A stretch of 64,000 nucleotides of DNA from JAVWMQ01 sp036646055. GTDB taxonomy: Bacteria > Bacillota > Clostridia > Peptostreptococcales > Anaerovoracaceae. The position numbers and the translations under genes are program-made. The stretch's first letter is position 1. Every line of letters begins with the position of its first letter. The stretch spans positions 1 to 64,000 of the forward strand of contig JAVXMY010000005.1 in NCBI GenBank assembly GCA_036646055.1, given 5' to 3'. Below are positions 1-6,870 of this stretch, piece after piece. The notes beneath the pieces were generated by a model. It searched no databases, was not told the DNA's origin, and worked only from the letters and a program-made list of their open reading frames with translations.

Positions 1-24
1 ATAGTCTAGAAAAATAACTATAAA

Positions 25-54
25 AAAGAATAAGCTTCGGCTTATTCTTTTTTT
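25..54 (+). terminator. intrinsic terminator of the gene upstream of the window
   Basis: An 11-bp perfect stem (25-35 with 40-50) closes on a TTCG tetraloop and runs into a T tract. It should end transcription of a plus-strand gene lying before position 1 and so isolates the MATE gene. Confidence 0.8.
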
Positions 55-89
55 AAACTATTGACTCGAGCATAACTCTATAGTTTAAT
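54..89 (+). promoter_or_regulatory. candidate MATE gene promoter with inverted repeat
   Basis: TTGACT at 61-66 and TTTAAT at 84-89 are 17 bp apart. An inverted repeat TAAACTAT (54-61) / ATAGTTTA (80-87) brackets the -35 and overlaps the -10, so a dimeric regulator could bind here. The MerR-type gene at 1418-2227 is a possible but unproven binder. Confidence 0.4.
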
Positions 90-117
90 CTATATATAGA
101 AAAGAGGTAAGACAAAA

Positions 118-1431
118 ATGACATTAGAAGGTAAATCCCTTAAACATGATTTTTTTAAATTTATAATTCCATCTATGATTGCCCAAATTGTTTATTCATT
201 ATATTCTATGGTAGATGGTTTATTTGTTTCTATAGGAGTTAATGAAACGGCTTTAGCAGCAATAAATATTTCAATGCCATTTCTTATGTTTTTATTTGCA
301 ATTGCATTGATTTTTTCAGTGGGATCATCAACTATTATTGCTATGAAACTAGGAGAAGGTAATAGGGAAGAAGCAAATAAGATGTATTCTCAAAACCTTG
401 TATCAATAGTTTTGGTAGGACTTTGTTTAAGTGTAATAGTGATTCTTTTTAATGATCAGATAGCTCTTTTTTTAGGTGCTACTGAGAGTACTATGGAATA
501 TGTAAAAACATATATTACGACAATTGCAGCTTTTGCTGTGTTTTTCATTGCATCATACTCCTTTGAAGTTTTAATTAAAACCGATGGTTATCCAACGAAG
601 GCTACAATTATTGTTTCAATGGGAGTAGTTTTAAATTGTATATTGGACTATATATTTGTAATAGCTTTACACAAAGGTGTTTTTGGAGCTGCTATTGCAA
701 CTGGGATATCACAGGTTATAGTAATTGGACTATATTTACATCATTTCCTTGGATCAAAAACCAAGATGAAAGTAATTCCATTTAAGTTTAGTAGAGGAAA
801 TCTAAGTAGAACTATAAGAATAGGCTTAGCATCAGGAATAACAGAATTATCTCCAGGTATAGTAATATTTTTATTTAATCATTCTATTTTAAAATATATA
901 GGAGAAGATGGAATAGTTAGTTACACTATTATTGCATATATAAGTTCAATTTTGGTTTACGCAATAACAGGTGTTGCTCAAGGAATTCAACCACTAGTAA
1001 GTTATCATTATGGTGCTAATAGAATTGAATCCTGTAAGAAATTATTAAGATATGCTTTGGTATTTTCTTTAGTAGTTTCTTTTGCTACATTTGGAATTGT
1101 AAAAATTGCGGACGAGTTTATAGTAGGATTATTTATATCTGAAGAACTAGTTGATTTAAGAAACTATTCAATATATGCACTTGGAATATTTGCTTTATCA
1201 TATTTTGTATTATGGTTTAATGTTGTTGTCTGTGGATATTTAACAGCTATAGAAAAAGTAAAGTCCTCTATAGCAATATCGCTAGGTAGAGGACTTGTAT
1301 TTGTTGCATTAAGCTTAAATATATTAACATTAGTTATAGGTGGAGATGGAATTTGGTGGTCTGCTTTGACAACAGAAACACTGTGTTTATTCCTATCCAT
1401 AATACTATTAAAAAGAACTAACCATCAATAG
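118..1431 (+). CDS. MATE family multidrug/cation antiporter
   Basis: This 437-residue integral membrane protein has the length and the repeated hydrophobic segments (about twelve) of MATE exporters, which expel cationic drugs or metabolites in exchange for Na+ or H+. The N-terminus (PSMIAQIVYSLYSMVDGLFVS) and the second-half motif GVAQGIQPLVSYHYGA near residues 285-300 are typical of the DinF/NorM-like branch of Firmicutes. AGAGG stands just before the ATG. The gene is single and convergent with the MerR regulator; their coding 3' ends overlap by 14 bp with no terminator between them, so read-through antisense RNA is possible. Substrate cannot be inferred from sequence. Confidence 0.93.
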   Translation: MTLEGKSLKHDFFKFIIPSMIAQIVYSLYSMVDGLFVSIGVNETALAAINISMPFLMFLFAIALIFSVGSSTIIAMKLGEGNREEANKMYSQNLVSIVLVGLCLSVIVILFNDQIALFLGATESTMEYVKTYITTIAAFAVFFIASYSFEVLIKTDGYPTKATIIVSMGVVLNCILDYIFVIALHKGVFGAAIATGISQVIVIGLYLHHFLGSKTKMKVIPFKFSRGNLSRTIRIGLASGITELSPGIVIFLFNHSILKYIGEDGIVSYTIIAYISSILVYAITGVAQGIQPLVSYHYGANRIESCKKLLRYALVFSLVVSFATFGIVKIADEFIVGLFISEELVDLRNYSIYALGIFALSYFVLWFNVVVCGYLTAIEKVKSSIAISLGRGLVFVALSLNILTLVIGGDGIWWSALTTETLCLFLSIILLKRTNHQ

Positions 1432-2227
1432 GTATTTGGATTTCGGTAACGAATTCATTTTCGTCTCCAGAATCGTATTCATCCACAATGTAAATTTCAA
1501 GTGGATTACCTATAGGCTTTAAGCCATTTAAGTCGATATAATCTAACAAAAGTTTCATAGAATCTTTCATTTTATCGTAAGAGCCTTTGTGAACTAATGA
1601 CAGATATTTGCCTTTAGTAAGCATAGTGTCAAACTCGCTAGAACCATCAGGCAGAATATAAAATACCGACATAAAAGAACCATAACCCTTTTCTAAAACT
1701 TCGTCTAAGGAAGCAATAGCTCCAAGACTACAATTACTCAATACATAATTAGCTTCAGCGTGTTTATGCTGAAGCTTTTTTAGTGAATAGTCAACATCTT
1801 GATATCCTTTAATATCATCATTAAAAATTAAAATTTTTCTTTCTGGTAAGGACTTAATAACAACACCCTCTTGGTTGAGTAAATTTTTGTTACTTATTAT
1901 ATTGCCTTTCCTCATTTTTAATCTTTTCTTTAACATTTCAAGGTGGTTAATCTTATGGTTAATTCTATCAATTTGAGTATCAAGTAAAGAAATAGTATCT
2001 GCAACAGTAAAATATTTAAGGTGGTGACCAATCTCTTCCATTGAAAAACCGATAGTTCTTAAATCTCTAATAGTATTTAATTGTTGTATATGATTAATTG
2101 AATAGTATCTGTAACCGTTAGAACCCCGCTTAGGAGTGATTAACCCAAGATCTTCATAATACCTTAAGGCATCTATACTAATGCCATACAATTTGGCGAT
2201 TTCACCGATTTTGTAATACTTCTCCAT
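1418..2227 (-). CDS. MerR family regulator with GyrI-like effector-binding domain
   Basis: The first 70 residues form a MerR winged helix (YYKIGEIAKLYGISIDALRYY, then the GSNGYRYYS wing), followed by a dimerisation helix to about residue 125. The C-terminal half looks like the GyrI/BmrR effector domain that binds hydrophobic or cationic small molecules. Length (269 aa) fits BmrR-like multidrug sensors. It is the last gene of the minus-strand operon, 7 nt after the NifX-like gene, with an AGGTG ribosome site. The adjacent MATE exporter is a plausible target, but the genes are convergent rather than divergent, so this link is inference. Confidence 0.9.
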   Translation of the reverse strand: MEKYYKIGEIAKLYGISIDALRYYEDLGLITPKRGSNGYRYYSINHIQQLNTIRDLRTIGFSMEEIGHHLKYFTVADTISLLDTQIDRINHKINHLEMLKKRLKMRKGNIISNKNLLNQEGVVIKSLPERKILIFNDDIKGYQDVDYSLKKLQHKHAEANYVLSNCSLGAIASLDEVLEKGYGSFMSVFYILPDGSSEFDTMLTKGKYLSLVHKGSYDKMKDSMKLLLDYIDLNGLKPIGNPLEIYIVDEYDSGDENEFVTEIQIPIDG

Positions 2228-2234
2228 AAAGCAC

Positions 2235-2591
2235 CTAATGTGAACAACTTCCTTCGTGTTGGTGGTTTGTGCAAACAGAACCAGTAGACTGAAGATTACC
2301 CTTTAGGAACTCTTCAACTACAGCTAATGCGTCTCCAGCAGCACCAGTAATTACTTTAACATTTCTTTCAGCAAAGATATCAATAGCTCCGCCTCCAATT
2401 CCGCCAGCAATTAAAACTTCAACGCCTTTGTCTGCTAAAAAGTTAGGTAAGAATCCTGGTTTGTGTCCTGGGTTAGGAATAAATTCTGAAGAAACAATCT
2501 TGTCTCCGTCAACTTCACAAATACAGAACTGCTCACAGTGTCCAAAGTGCTGTGCCACTTCTTTTTCCATACATGGTAGTGCAATTTTCAT
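2235..2591 (-). CDS. NifX/NafY-type dinitrogenase iron-molybdenum cofactor family protein (ORP-like)
   Basis: This 118-residue protein belongs to the NifB/NifX/NafY family, small RNase H-like folds that hold or shuttle metal-sulfur clusters. Visible features are the opening MKIALPCME, a QHFGHCEQF metal-site-like segment near residue 14, GGIGGGAIDIF near 64-74, and a His/Cys-rich tail (HQHEGSCSH). No nitrogenase genes are present, so a nitrogen fixation role is unlikely; the closest functional model is the Mo/Cu-binding orange protein of sulfate reducers, which sits beside similar P-loop ATPases. AAGGAG precedes the ATG. It lies 14 nt downstream of the second ATPase. Confidence 0.88.
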   Translation of the reverse strand: MKIALPCMEKEVAQHFGHCEQFCICEVDGDKIVSSEFIPNPGHKPGFLPNFLADKGVEVLIAGGIGGGAIDIFAERNVKVITGAAGDALAVVEEFLKGNLQSTGSVCTNHQHEGSCSH

Positions 2592-2605
2592 TTTTAAATC
2601 TCCTT

Positions 2606-3475
2606 TTAATTATTAAACATTAGTTTTATTAATTTATTGTATATCTCTTGCATACTTTTTTTTGCCTCGCAATCTAAAGATGCAATAGGGATAGCGTTAT
2701 TAATAGCTTCTGGAATCTTAGAATCGTAAGGTATTTCACCTAAAAAGGTTAAATGGTTGGACTTACAATATTCTTTAATTTCATTAGCTTTTTCTATACA
2801 TGTATCATACTTATTTATACATACATATGGTGTTATTTGAAAAAATCGCCCAGTGCTGATTATTCTTTTCATGTCAGATAATCCAGAAAGAGAGGGCTCT
2901 GCCACTATTAAAATAGCGTCTACAGCAGACATGGATGAAATAACAGGACATCCAATTCCAGGTGAACCATCAATAATTGCTAGTTCTTCATTGGAAATAT
3001 TATCATTTAGTAAATTTTTTACTTCTGAAACAAGCTTCCCTGAATTGCCTCTGCCCATTTTTAATTTGGCTGTTGCAAAGGTAACTTGATGGTTTTTGTA
3101 TAAGTATTTATCCCCTGCAATATCTGGAACTAGTTTAATTGCCTCGTTTGGACAAGAAATCACACAAACACCACAACCTTCACAAGAAAATTCATTGGTA
3201 ATAGCCTTGTTATTCTCTAATAATAGGGCATCAAATTTACAGTTATTAATGCAAATACCACAGCCCATACATTTTGATGAATCAACCTGGCATTTACTTG
3301 AACCTACAAAAGGTGAATCCATAGAGGGTTCATTAAAGTTTTTAGTTAAGTGTAAGTTAGGGGCATCAACATCACAGTCGCAGTAAGCTTTTATTTGGCC
3401 AAAATCGATAAATGTTGATGTTACTGTAGTTTTACCAGTACCGCCTTTGCCACTTAATACTAGAAGTTTTTTCAT
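2606..3475 (-). CDS. MinD-superfamily P-loop ATPase with inserted 2x[4Fe-4S] ferredoxin domain
   Basis: The N-terminus carries the deviant Walker A KGGTGKTT (residues 9-16) of the MinD/Mrp class, then CDVDAPNLHL. Two ferredoxin motifs are inserted near residues 69-110 (CMGCGICINNC and CEGCGVCVISC), each giving a [4Fe-4S] site. DGSPGIGCP near 170 is the switch/Walker B region. Such proteins occur in pairs next to NifX-like proteins in anaerobes and are thought to load or reduce metal clusters. The start codon overlaps the preceding stop in an ATGA junction and has a strong GGAGG, indicating coupled translation. It is a paralog of the next gene; the two probably form a heterodimer (inference). 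Confidence 0.92.
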   Translation of the reverse strand: MKKLLVLSGKGGTGKTTVTSTFIDFGQIKAYCDCDVDAPNLHLTKNFNEPSMDSPFVGSSKCQVDSSKCMGCGICINNCKFDALLLENNKAITNEFSCEGCGVCVISCPNEAIKLVPDIAGDKYLYKNHQVTFATAKLKMGRGNSGKLVSEVKNLLNDNISNEELAIIDGSPGIGCPVISSMSAVDAILIVAEPSLSGLSDMKRIISTGRFFQITPYVCINKYDTCIEKANEIKEYCKSNHLTFLGEIPYDSKIPEAINNAIPIASLDCEAKKSMQEIYNKLIKLMFNN

Positions 3476-4305
3476 ATTGAAACCTCCATATTTATTTTAG
3501 CTATAATATCATTAAATAATATAGCTATTTCTTTTGAATTGTTACTAGAAATTTCCCCTGAAGCAGTGAGATTTGCAACTTTTTTAGAAAATGGTATTTC
3601 GCAAATAATATTAATAGAATTTGCTTTGGCAAAATTATGAATAAGGGTTTCATTTGGATTTGATTTGTTTAACACAATACTACATGGTTTATTCATTAGC
3701 TTTACCAAATCATATACCATTTCTAAATTGTGAAGACCAAAGACTGTAGGCTCTGCAACTAAAAGACAATAATCCACACCCTTAATGCTATCCATAACAC
3801 TACAAGCGCTACCTGGTGGGCAGTCGATTATAACATTTTCACTTTGACAATTGGTAAGCATTTTGTCAATTATAGGAATACCACTTGCTTGTCCAATGTT
3901 TAAAATTCCAGTTAAAACAGTTACATTGCCTGCTTGTCCATGTTGGATAACACCTATTTCGAAGTCTTCCATTTGAATGGCATTGTCTTTACATACAATT
4001 TTGCAGCCTTCACAACTATGGCAAACTTCATCAAATAGTATTGGGGCCTTACCAATAAATGCTAAGGCATTAAACTGACAAAAGTCAACACATTTACGAC
4101 AACCACTACAAAGATCCTTATTAAAAAAAGGGTGCTTCTTATAAACTGGTTCCTCTTTTATTAAATCTGGTTTAAAGAAAAGGTGACCATTAGGTTCTTC
4201 TACATCACAATCTATGTAAGTGGCATTGCCTGTTACATTTGCTAAATTAACAGATACAAAAGTTTTACCAGTACCACCCTTGCCGCTTAAAACAGCGATC
4301 TTCAT
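3472..4305 (-). CDS. MinD-superfamily P-loop ATPase with inserted ferredoxin domain (partner paralog)
   Basis: This 277-residue paralog has the same layout as its neighbour: KGGTGKTF at residues 8-15, CDVEEPNGHLFF near 34-45, ferredoxin motifs CSGCRKCVDFC and CHSCEGCKIVC near 67-106, and DCPPGSACSV near 160. The ferredoxin Cys spacing in the second cluster (CHSCEGCKIVC) keeps the CxxCxxCxxxC pattern. It starts one base before the end of the NifX-like gene (TAATG junction) and is followed by the ATGA-coupled second ATPase, so all are co-translated. Role in Fe-S or Mo/Cu cluster handling is inferred from family and context. Confidence 0.92.
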   Translation of the reverse strand: MKIAVLSGKGGTGKTFVSVNLANVTGNATYIDCDVEEPNGHLFFKPDLIKEEPVYKKHPFFNKDLCSGCRKCVDFCQFNALAFIGKAPILFDEVCHSCEGCKIVCKDNAIQMEDFEIGVIQHGQAGNVTVLTGILNIGQASGIPIIDKMLTNCQSENVIIDCPPGSACSVMDSIKGVDYCLLVAEPTVFGLHNLEMVYDLVKLMNKPCSIVLNKSNPNETLIHNFAKANSINIICEIPFSKKVANLTASGEISSNNSKEIAILFNDIIAKINMEVSI

Positions 4306-4673
4306 TATTGGCCTCCGTGATTATGGAATCCTGGATGAATGTTTGTTAGAATTTCAAGTTTGTTTTCCTTAAAAGCAGTTATATTTTCCATAATTGGTTT
4401 CATTGTACTTTTGTATATTTTAATATTTGCAGCATCAAGTACATCAGAAGCATTTTGACCTAGTCTTTCTGTAATTAAGGCATCGGCTTTTTGGTCTACA
4501 ATTGCTTGAGCAGCTTTAATACCAGCTCCTCCTGTTGCACTGTTAGCAGTGTTATCTAAGTAAGTCACTTCTAAAGTATCAGTATCAATAAATGCAAAGA
4601 ACGGAGTTCTTCCAAAAGACATACAAATATCTGTGTTTAAGTCTTTTTTTTCTAAAGGGATTGCTATTTTCAT
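4305..4673 (-). CDS. NifX/NafY-type metal cofactor-binding protein
   Basis: A 122-residue NifX-family protein starting MKIAIPLEKK with CMSFGRTPFFAF near residue 17 and ATGGAGIKAAQ near 47-57, ending in a His-rich tail (HPGFHNHGG). It is clearly diverged from the other NifX-like protein of the operon, so the two are not a recent duplication. The ATG overlaps the DUF134 stop codon by four bases, tying its translation to the regulator. It is likely the cluster-carrying partner of the P-loop ATPases; the ligand is unknown. Confidence 0.88.
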   Translation of the reverse strand: MKIAIPLEKKDLNTDICMSFGRTPFFAFIDTDTLEVTYLDNTANSATGGAGIKAAQAIVDQKADALITERLGQNASDVLDAANIKIYKSTMKPIMENITAFKENKLEILTNIHPGFHNHGGQ

Positions 4674-5044
4674 TTTATTTCCTTCCTTTCATGGCAAGTT
4701 AATTTAGGGCAGGCTTTTGTACAAGTATCACATTTACATAAAAAATCATGGTTATCTGAGATCTGATAATCTCCGCCTTCAATTATTATATTGTGGCCTT
4801 CAACAATAGCCTTAGAAATTTTACGTCTAGCATCATTATAAATTTGCTGTACAGTAGTTCTTGCTATTTCCATGTTTTTGCTACATTCTTCTTGAGTATA
4901 ATCCTTATAATCTATTAGTCTAATTGTTTCGTACTCTTCAACGGTCATTATAATATTATCACATTGTTGCGAGCCTGGTTTAGGGCCAAAACGTTTGATT
5001 GTTGGTAAGCCTCTAACTTTTCTACATTTTCTTGGTCTAGCCAT
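4670..5044 (-). CDS. DUF134 family DNA-binding protein
   Basis: This 124-residue protein opens with the DUF134 signature MARPRKCRKVRGLP followed by KRFGPKP, then a sigma-region-4-like helix-turn-helix at about residues 34-80 (TVEEYETIRLIDY to VQQIYNDARRKIS). A Cys cluster near the C-terminus (Cys103, 105, 108, 112, 117) could bind an Fe-S cluster or metal. DUF134 genes commonly sit beside NifX-like genes. It heads the operon, behind a promoter flanked by two CATATG-centred palindromes, so it is probably an autoregulator responding to redox or metal state (inference). Confidence 0.9.
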   Translation of the reverse strand: MARPRKCRKVRGLPTIKRFGPKPGSQQCDNIIMTVEEYETIRLIDYKDYTQEECSKNMEIARTTVQQIYNDARRKISKAIVEGHNIIIEGGDYQISDNHDFLCKCDTCTKACPKLTCHERKEIK

Positions 5045-5061
5045 AAGTTCCTCCTATTATC

Positions 5062-5106
5062 GACATATGTCACTTTTACCTTACTACAGTTATTGGCATA
5101 TGTCAA
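5062..5106 (-). promoter_or_regulatory. promoter of the DUF134-NifX-ATPase operon with paired CATATG operators
   Basis: Read on the minus strand, TTGACA (5106-5101) and TAAGGT (5083-5078) are 17 bp apart. A perfect palindrome GACATATGTC (5062-5071) lies near the predicted transcription start and a near-palindrome TTGGCATATGTCAA (5093-5106) covers the -35. Their centres are 33 bp apart, about three helical turns on the same DNA face, as expected for a cooperative repressor. Confidence 0.6.
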
Positions 5107-5137
5107 TAATAAAAAAAGAAAAAAGCTGTAGTTTTTA

Positions 5138-5146
5138 TGGTATAAT
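5138..5146 (+). promoter_or_regulatory. extended -10 promoter of the small gene at 5184
   Basis: TGGTATAAT is a perfect extended -10 element 38 bp before the ATG. No good -35 is visible 17 bp upstream, which extended -10 promoters tolerate. It is divergent from the DUF134 promoter. Confidence 0.55.
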
Positions 5147-5183
5147 ATAATGATGAATTTAAGGATTTAACTAGGAGGATGAA

Positions 5184-5477
5184 ATGAAAGAATATTTATT
5201 AGAAAACATAGCAGAAGACAAAAGAGAACCTAGAGGCAACAGAAATTTTAGACTTGTTTTTTTTAGTATATACGATCAAAAAATAGCCTTAGGTGAACTT
5301 AAGTTTACTGAAATAGGAATGAACAAAGAGGACTTCACAAATATGTGTATTAATAAAGATTTTACATTACCAAGAGAAAAGATTATAGATTTAGCAATTA
5401 GACTAAAAATGACTAAAGAGCAGGCAATAGAACTTTTAGAGGCAGCGGGCTATTATTTTAAGGGATATATTAAGTAG
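5184..5477 (+). CDS. small uncharacterised protein
   Basis: A 97-residue soluble protein with strong AGGAGG before its ATG and its own extended -10 promoter, so it is very probably expressed. I do not recognise the whole protein. The C-terminal half (PREKIIDLAIRLKMTKEQ followed by a Glu/Leu-rich helix and AGYYF) resembles a short helical module I recall at the C-terminus of some Firmicute macro-domain and XRE-like proteins; that is recollection, not a database match. It is followed 11 nt later by the aldehyde dehydrogenase gene and may share its transcript. No signal peptide or membrane segment is visible. Confidence 0.7.
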   Translation: MKEYLLENIAEDKREPRGNRNFRLVFFSIYDQKIALGELKFTEIGMNKEDFTNMCINKDFTLPREKIIDLAIRLKMTKEQAIELLEAAGYYFKGYIK

Positions 5478-5488
5478 AGGTGATTTCT

Positions 5489-6847
5489 ATGAAGCAAGTA
5501 ATTGAAATGCAAAGGAAATATTATAATTCTAATATTACTAAAGACATTAGTTTTAGAGAGGCACAATTAAAAAGGTTATATAATGCTATTAAGACAAATG
5601 CCAATGAGATTTATAATGGGCTAAAAATGGATTTAAACAAATCAGAAGAAGAAAGTTACCTAACAGAAATACAAATAACCATGCAGGAGCTTAGAAGCTT
5701 TATTAAGAATATAAATAAATGGAACAAAAAGACAAAGGTTAGAACTCCATTATCCCATGCTTTTGCAAAAAGTATGGTTTACAAGGAACCTTACGGAAAT
5801 GTGTTGATTTTGGCTCCATGGAATTATCCCTTCCAATTGACAGTAGCACCATTGATAGGCGCAATTGCAGGAGGAAACTGTGTTACCCTTAAGACTTCAA
5901 GAAGTTGTCCTAATGTAAGTAATGTGATTAAGAAAATTATAACAGAAACATTTGATCCTAGATACATATACTATGTTCCTGAATTTGTTTCAAATGAAGA
6001 AATACTTGAACAAAAGTATGATCTTATATTTTTTACAGGTAGTCAAAATGGAGGCAGAAGTGTGTTAAGAGCGGCGAGCAATAACTTAACACCAGTAGTT
6101 TTAGAATTAGGTGGCAAAAGCCCATGTATTATAGATGAAACTGCAAACTTAGATTTAGCTGCAAAGAGAATTGCTTGGGGTAAATATTTAAATTCTGGAC
6201 AGACATGTGTTGCGCCAGATTATATTTTGATAGAAGCCTCTATTAAAGATGAATTTATTAAGAAATTTAGAAAAGCTACCACCACTATGTATGGTGATGG
6301 TTTACTAAATGAGAACTATGTAAAAATTATAAATGAAAAAAGATTTAATACAATTATAGATTATATAAATAAGGAACCAAATAGAATTGGAGGCAGGTAT
6401 TCTGAAGAGAATCTAAAGATAGAGCCAACTATTTTCCCTAATGCAACTTTTAATGATGACATTATGGGCGAAGAAATATTTGGGCCGATTATGCCAGTAA
6501 TTGAATATACTAAACTGGACAGTATTATTACCAAAATCAAGGAAGACGGGAGGCCTCTTGCCTGCTACATGTTTAGTAGTAATAAAGATAATATAAATCG
6601 TATAATCAATGAGATTAATTTTGGTGGCGGATGTATTAACGATGTGATTATGCACGTAGCTAACGATAACTTGCCTTTTGGTGGAGTTGGTGCAAGTGGA
6701 ATGGGCCAGTATCATGGTAGATATTCCTTTGATACATTTACTAGAAATAAGGCAATAGAATCAAGTTTTACATTAATTGATGTGCCCCTTAGATATCCAC
6801 CATATTCAAAGAAGAAGTTTGATTTAATTAAAAAAATATTGAGATGA
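5489..6847 (+). CDS. NAD(P)-dependent aldehyde dehydrogenase (ALDH3-like)
   Basis: The protein oxidises an aldehyde to the acid. Seen are the cofactor-binding region LAPWNYPF, the general base in ELGGKSP (Glu near residue 207), the nucleophile in NSGQTCVAPD (Cys near 241), EEIFGPIMPV, and the C-terminal LPFGGVGASGMG. The length near 452 residues without the long C-terminal extension fits the ALDH3-like class, often active on medium or long-chain aldehydes. GAGGTG is placed correctly for the ATG at 5489; an in-frame GTG at 5480 overlaps that ribosome site and is rejected as the start. Substrate is unknown. Confidence 0.93.
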   Translation: MKQVIEMQRKYYNSNITKDISFREAQLKRLYNAIKTNANEIYNGLKMDLNKSEEESYLTEIQITMQELRSFIKNINKWNKKTKVRTPLSHAFAKSMVYKEPYGNVLILAPWNYPFQLTVAPLIGAIAGGNCVTLKTSRSCPNVSNVIKKIITETFDPRYIYYVPEFVSNEEILEQKYDLIFFTGSQNGGRSVLRAASNNLTPVVLELGGKSPCIIDETANLDLAAKRIAWGKYLNSGQTCVAPDYILIEASIKDEFIKKFRKATTTMYGDGLLNENYVKIINEKRFNTIIDYINKEPNRIGGRYSEENLKIEPTIFPNATFNDDIMGEEIFGPIMPVIEYTKLDSIITKIKEDGRPLACYMFSSNKDNINRIINEINFGGGCINDVIMHVANDNLPFGGVGASGMGQYHGRYSFDTFTRNKAIESSFTLIDVPLRYPPYSKKKFDLIKKILR

Positions 6848-6870
6848 AGAAGGTAAGATGAAGAAGGTAA
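6843..6870 (+). repeat. 14-bp perfect tandem duplication at the topB start
   Basis: GATGAAGAAGGTAA occurs twice head to tail (6843-6856, 6857-6870). The first copy contains the aldehyde dehydrogenase stop codon and supplies the AAGGT ribosome site; the second contains the topB start codon. Fourteen is not a multiple of three, so the ATG in copy one is out of frame. Confidence 0.85.
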
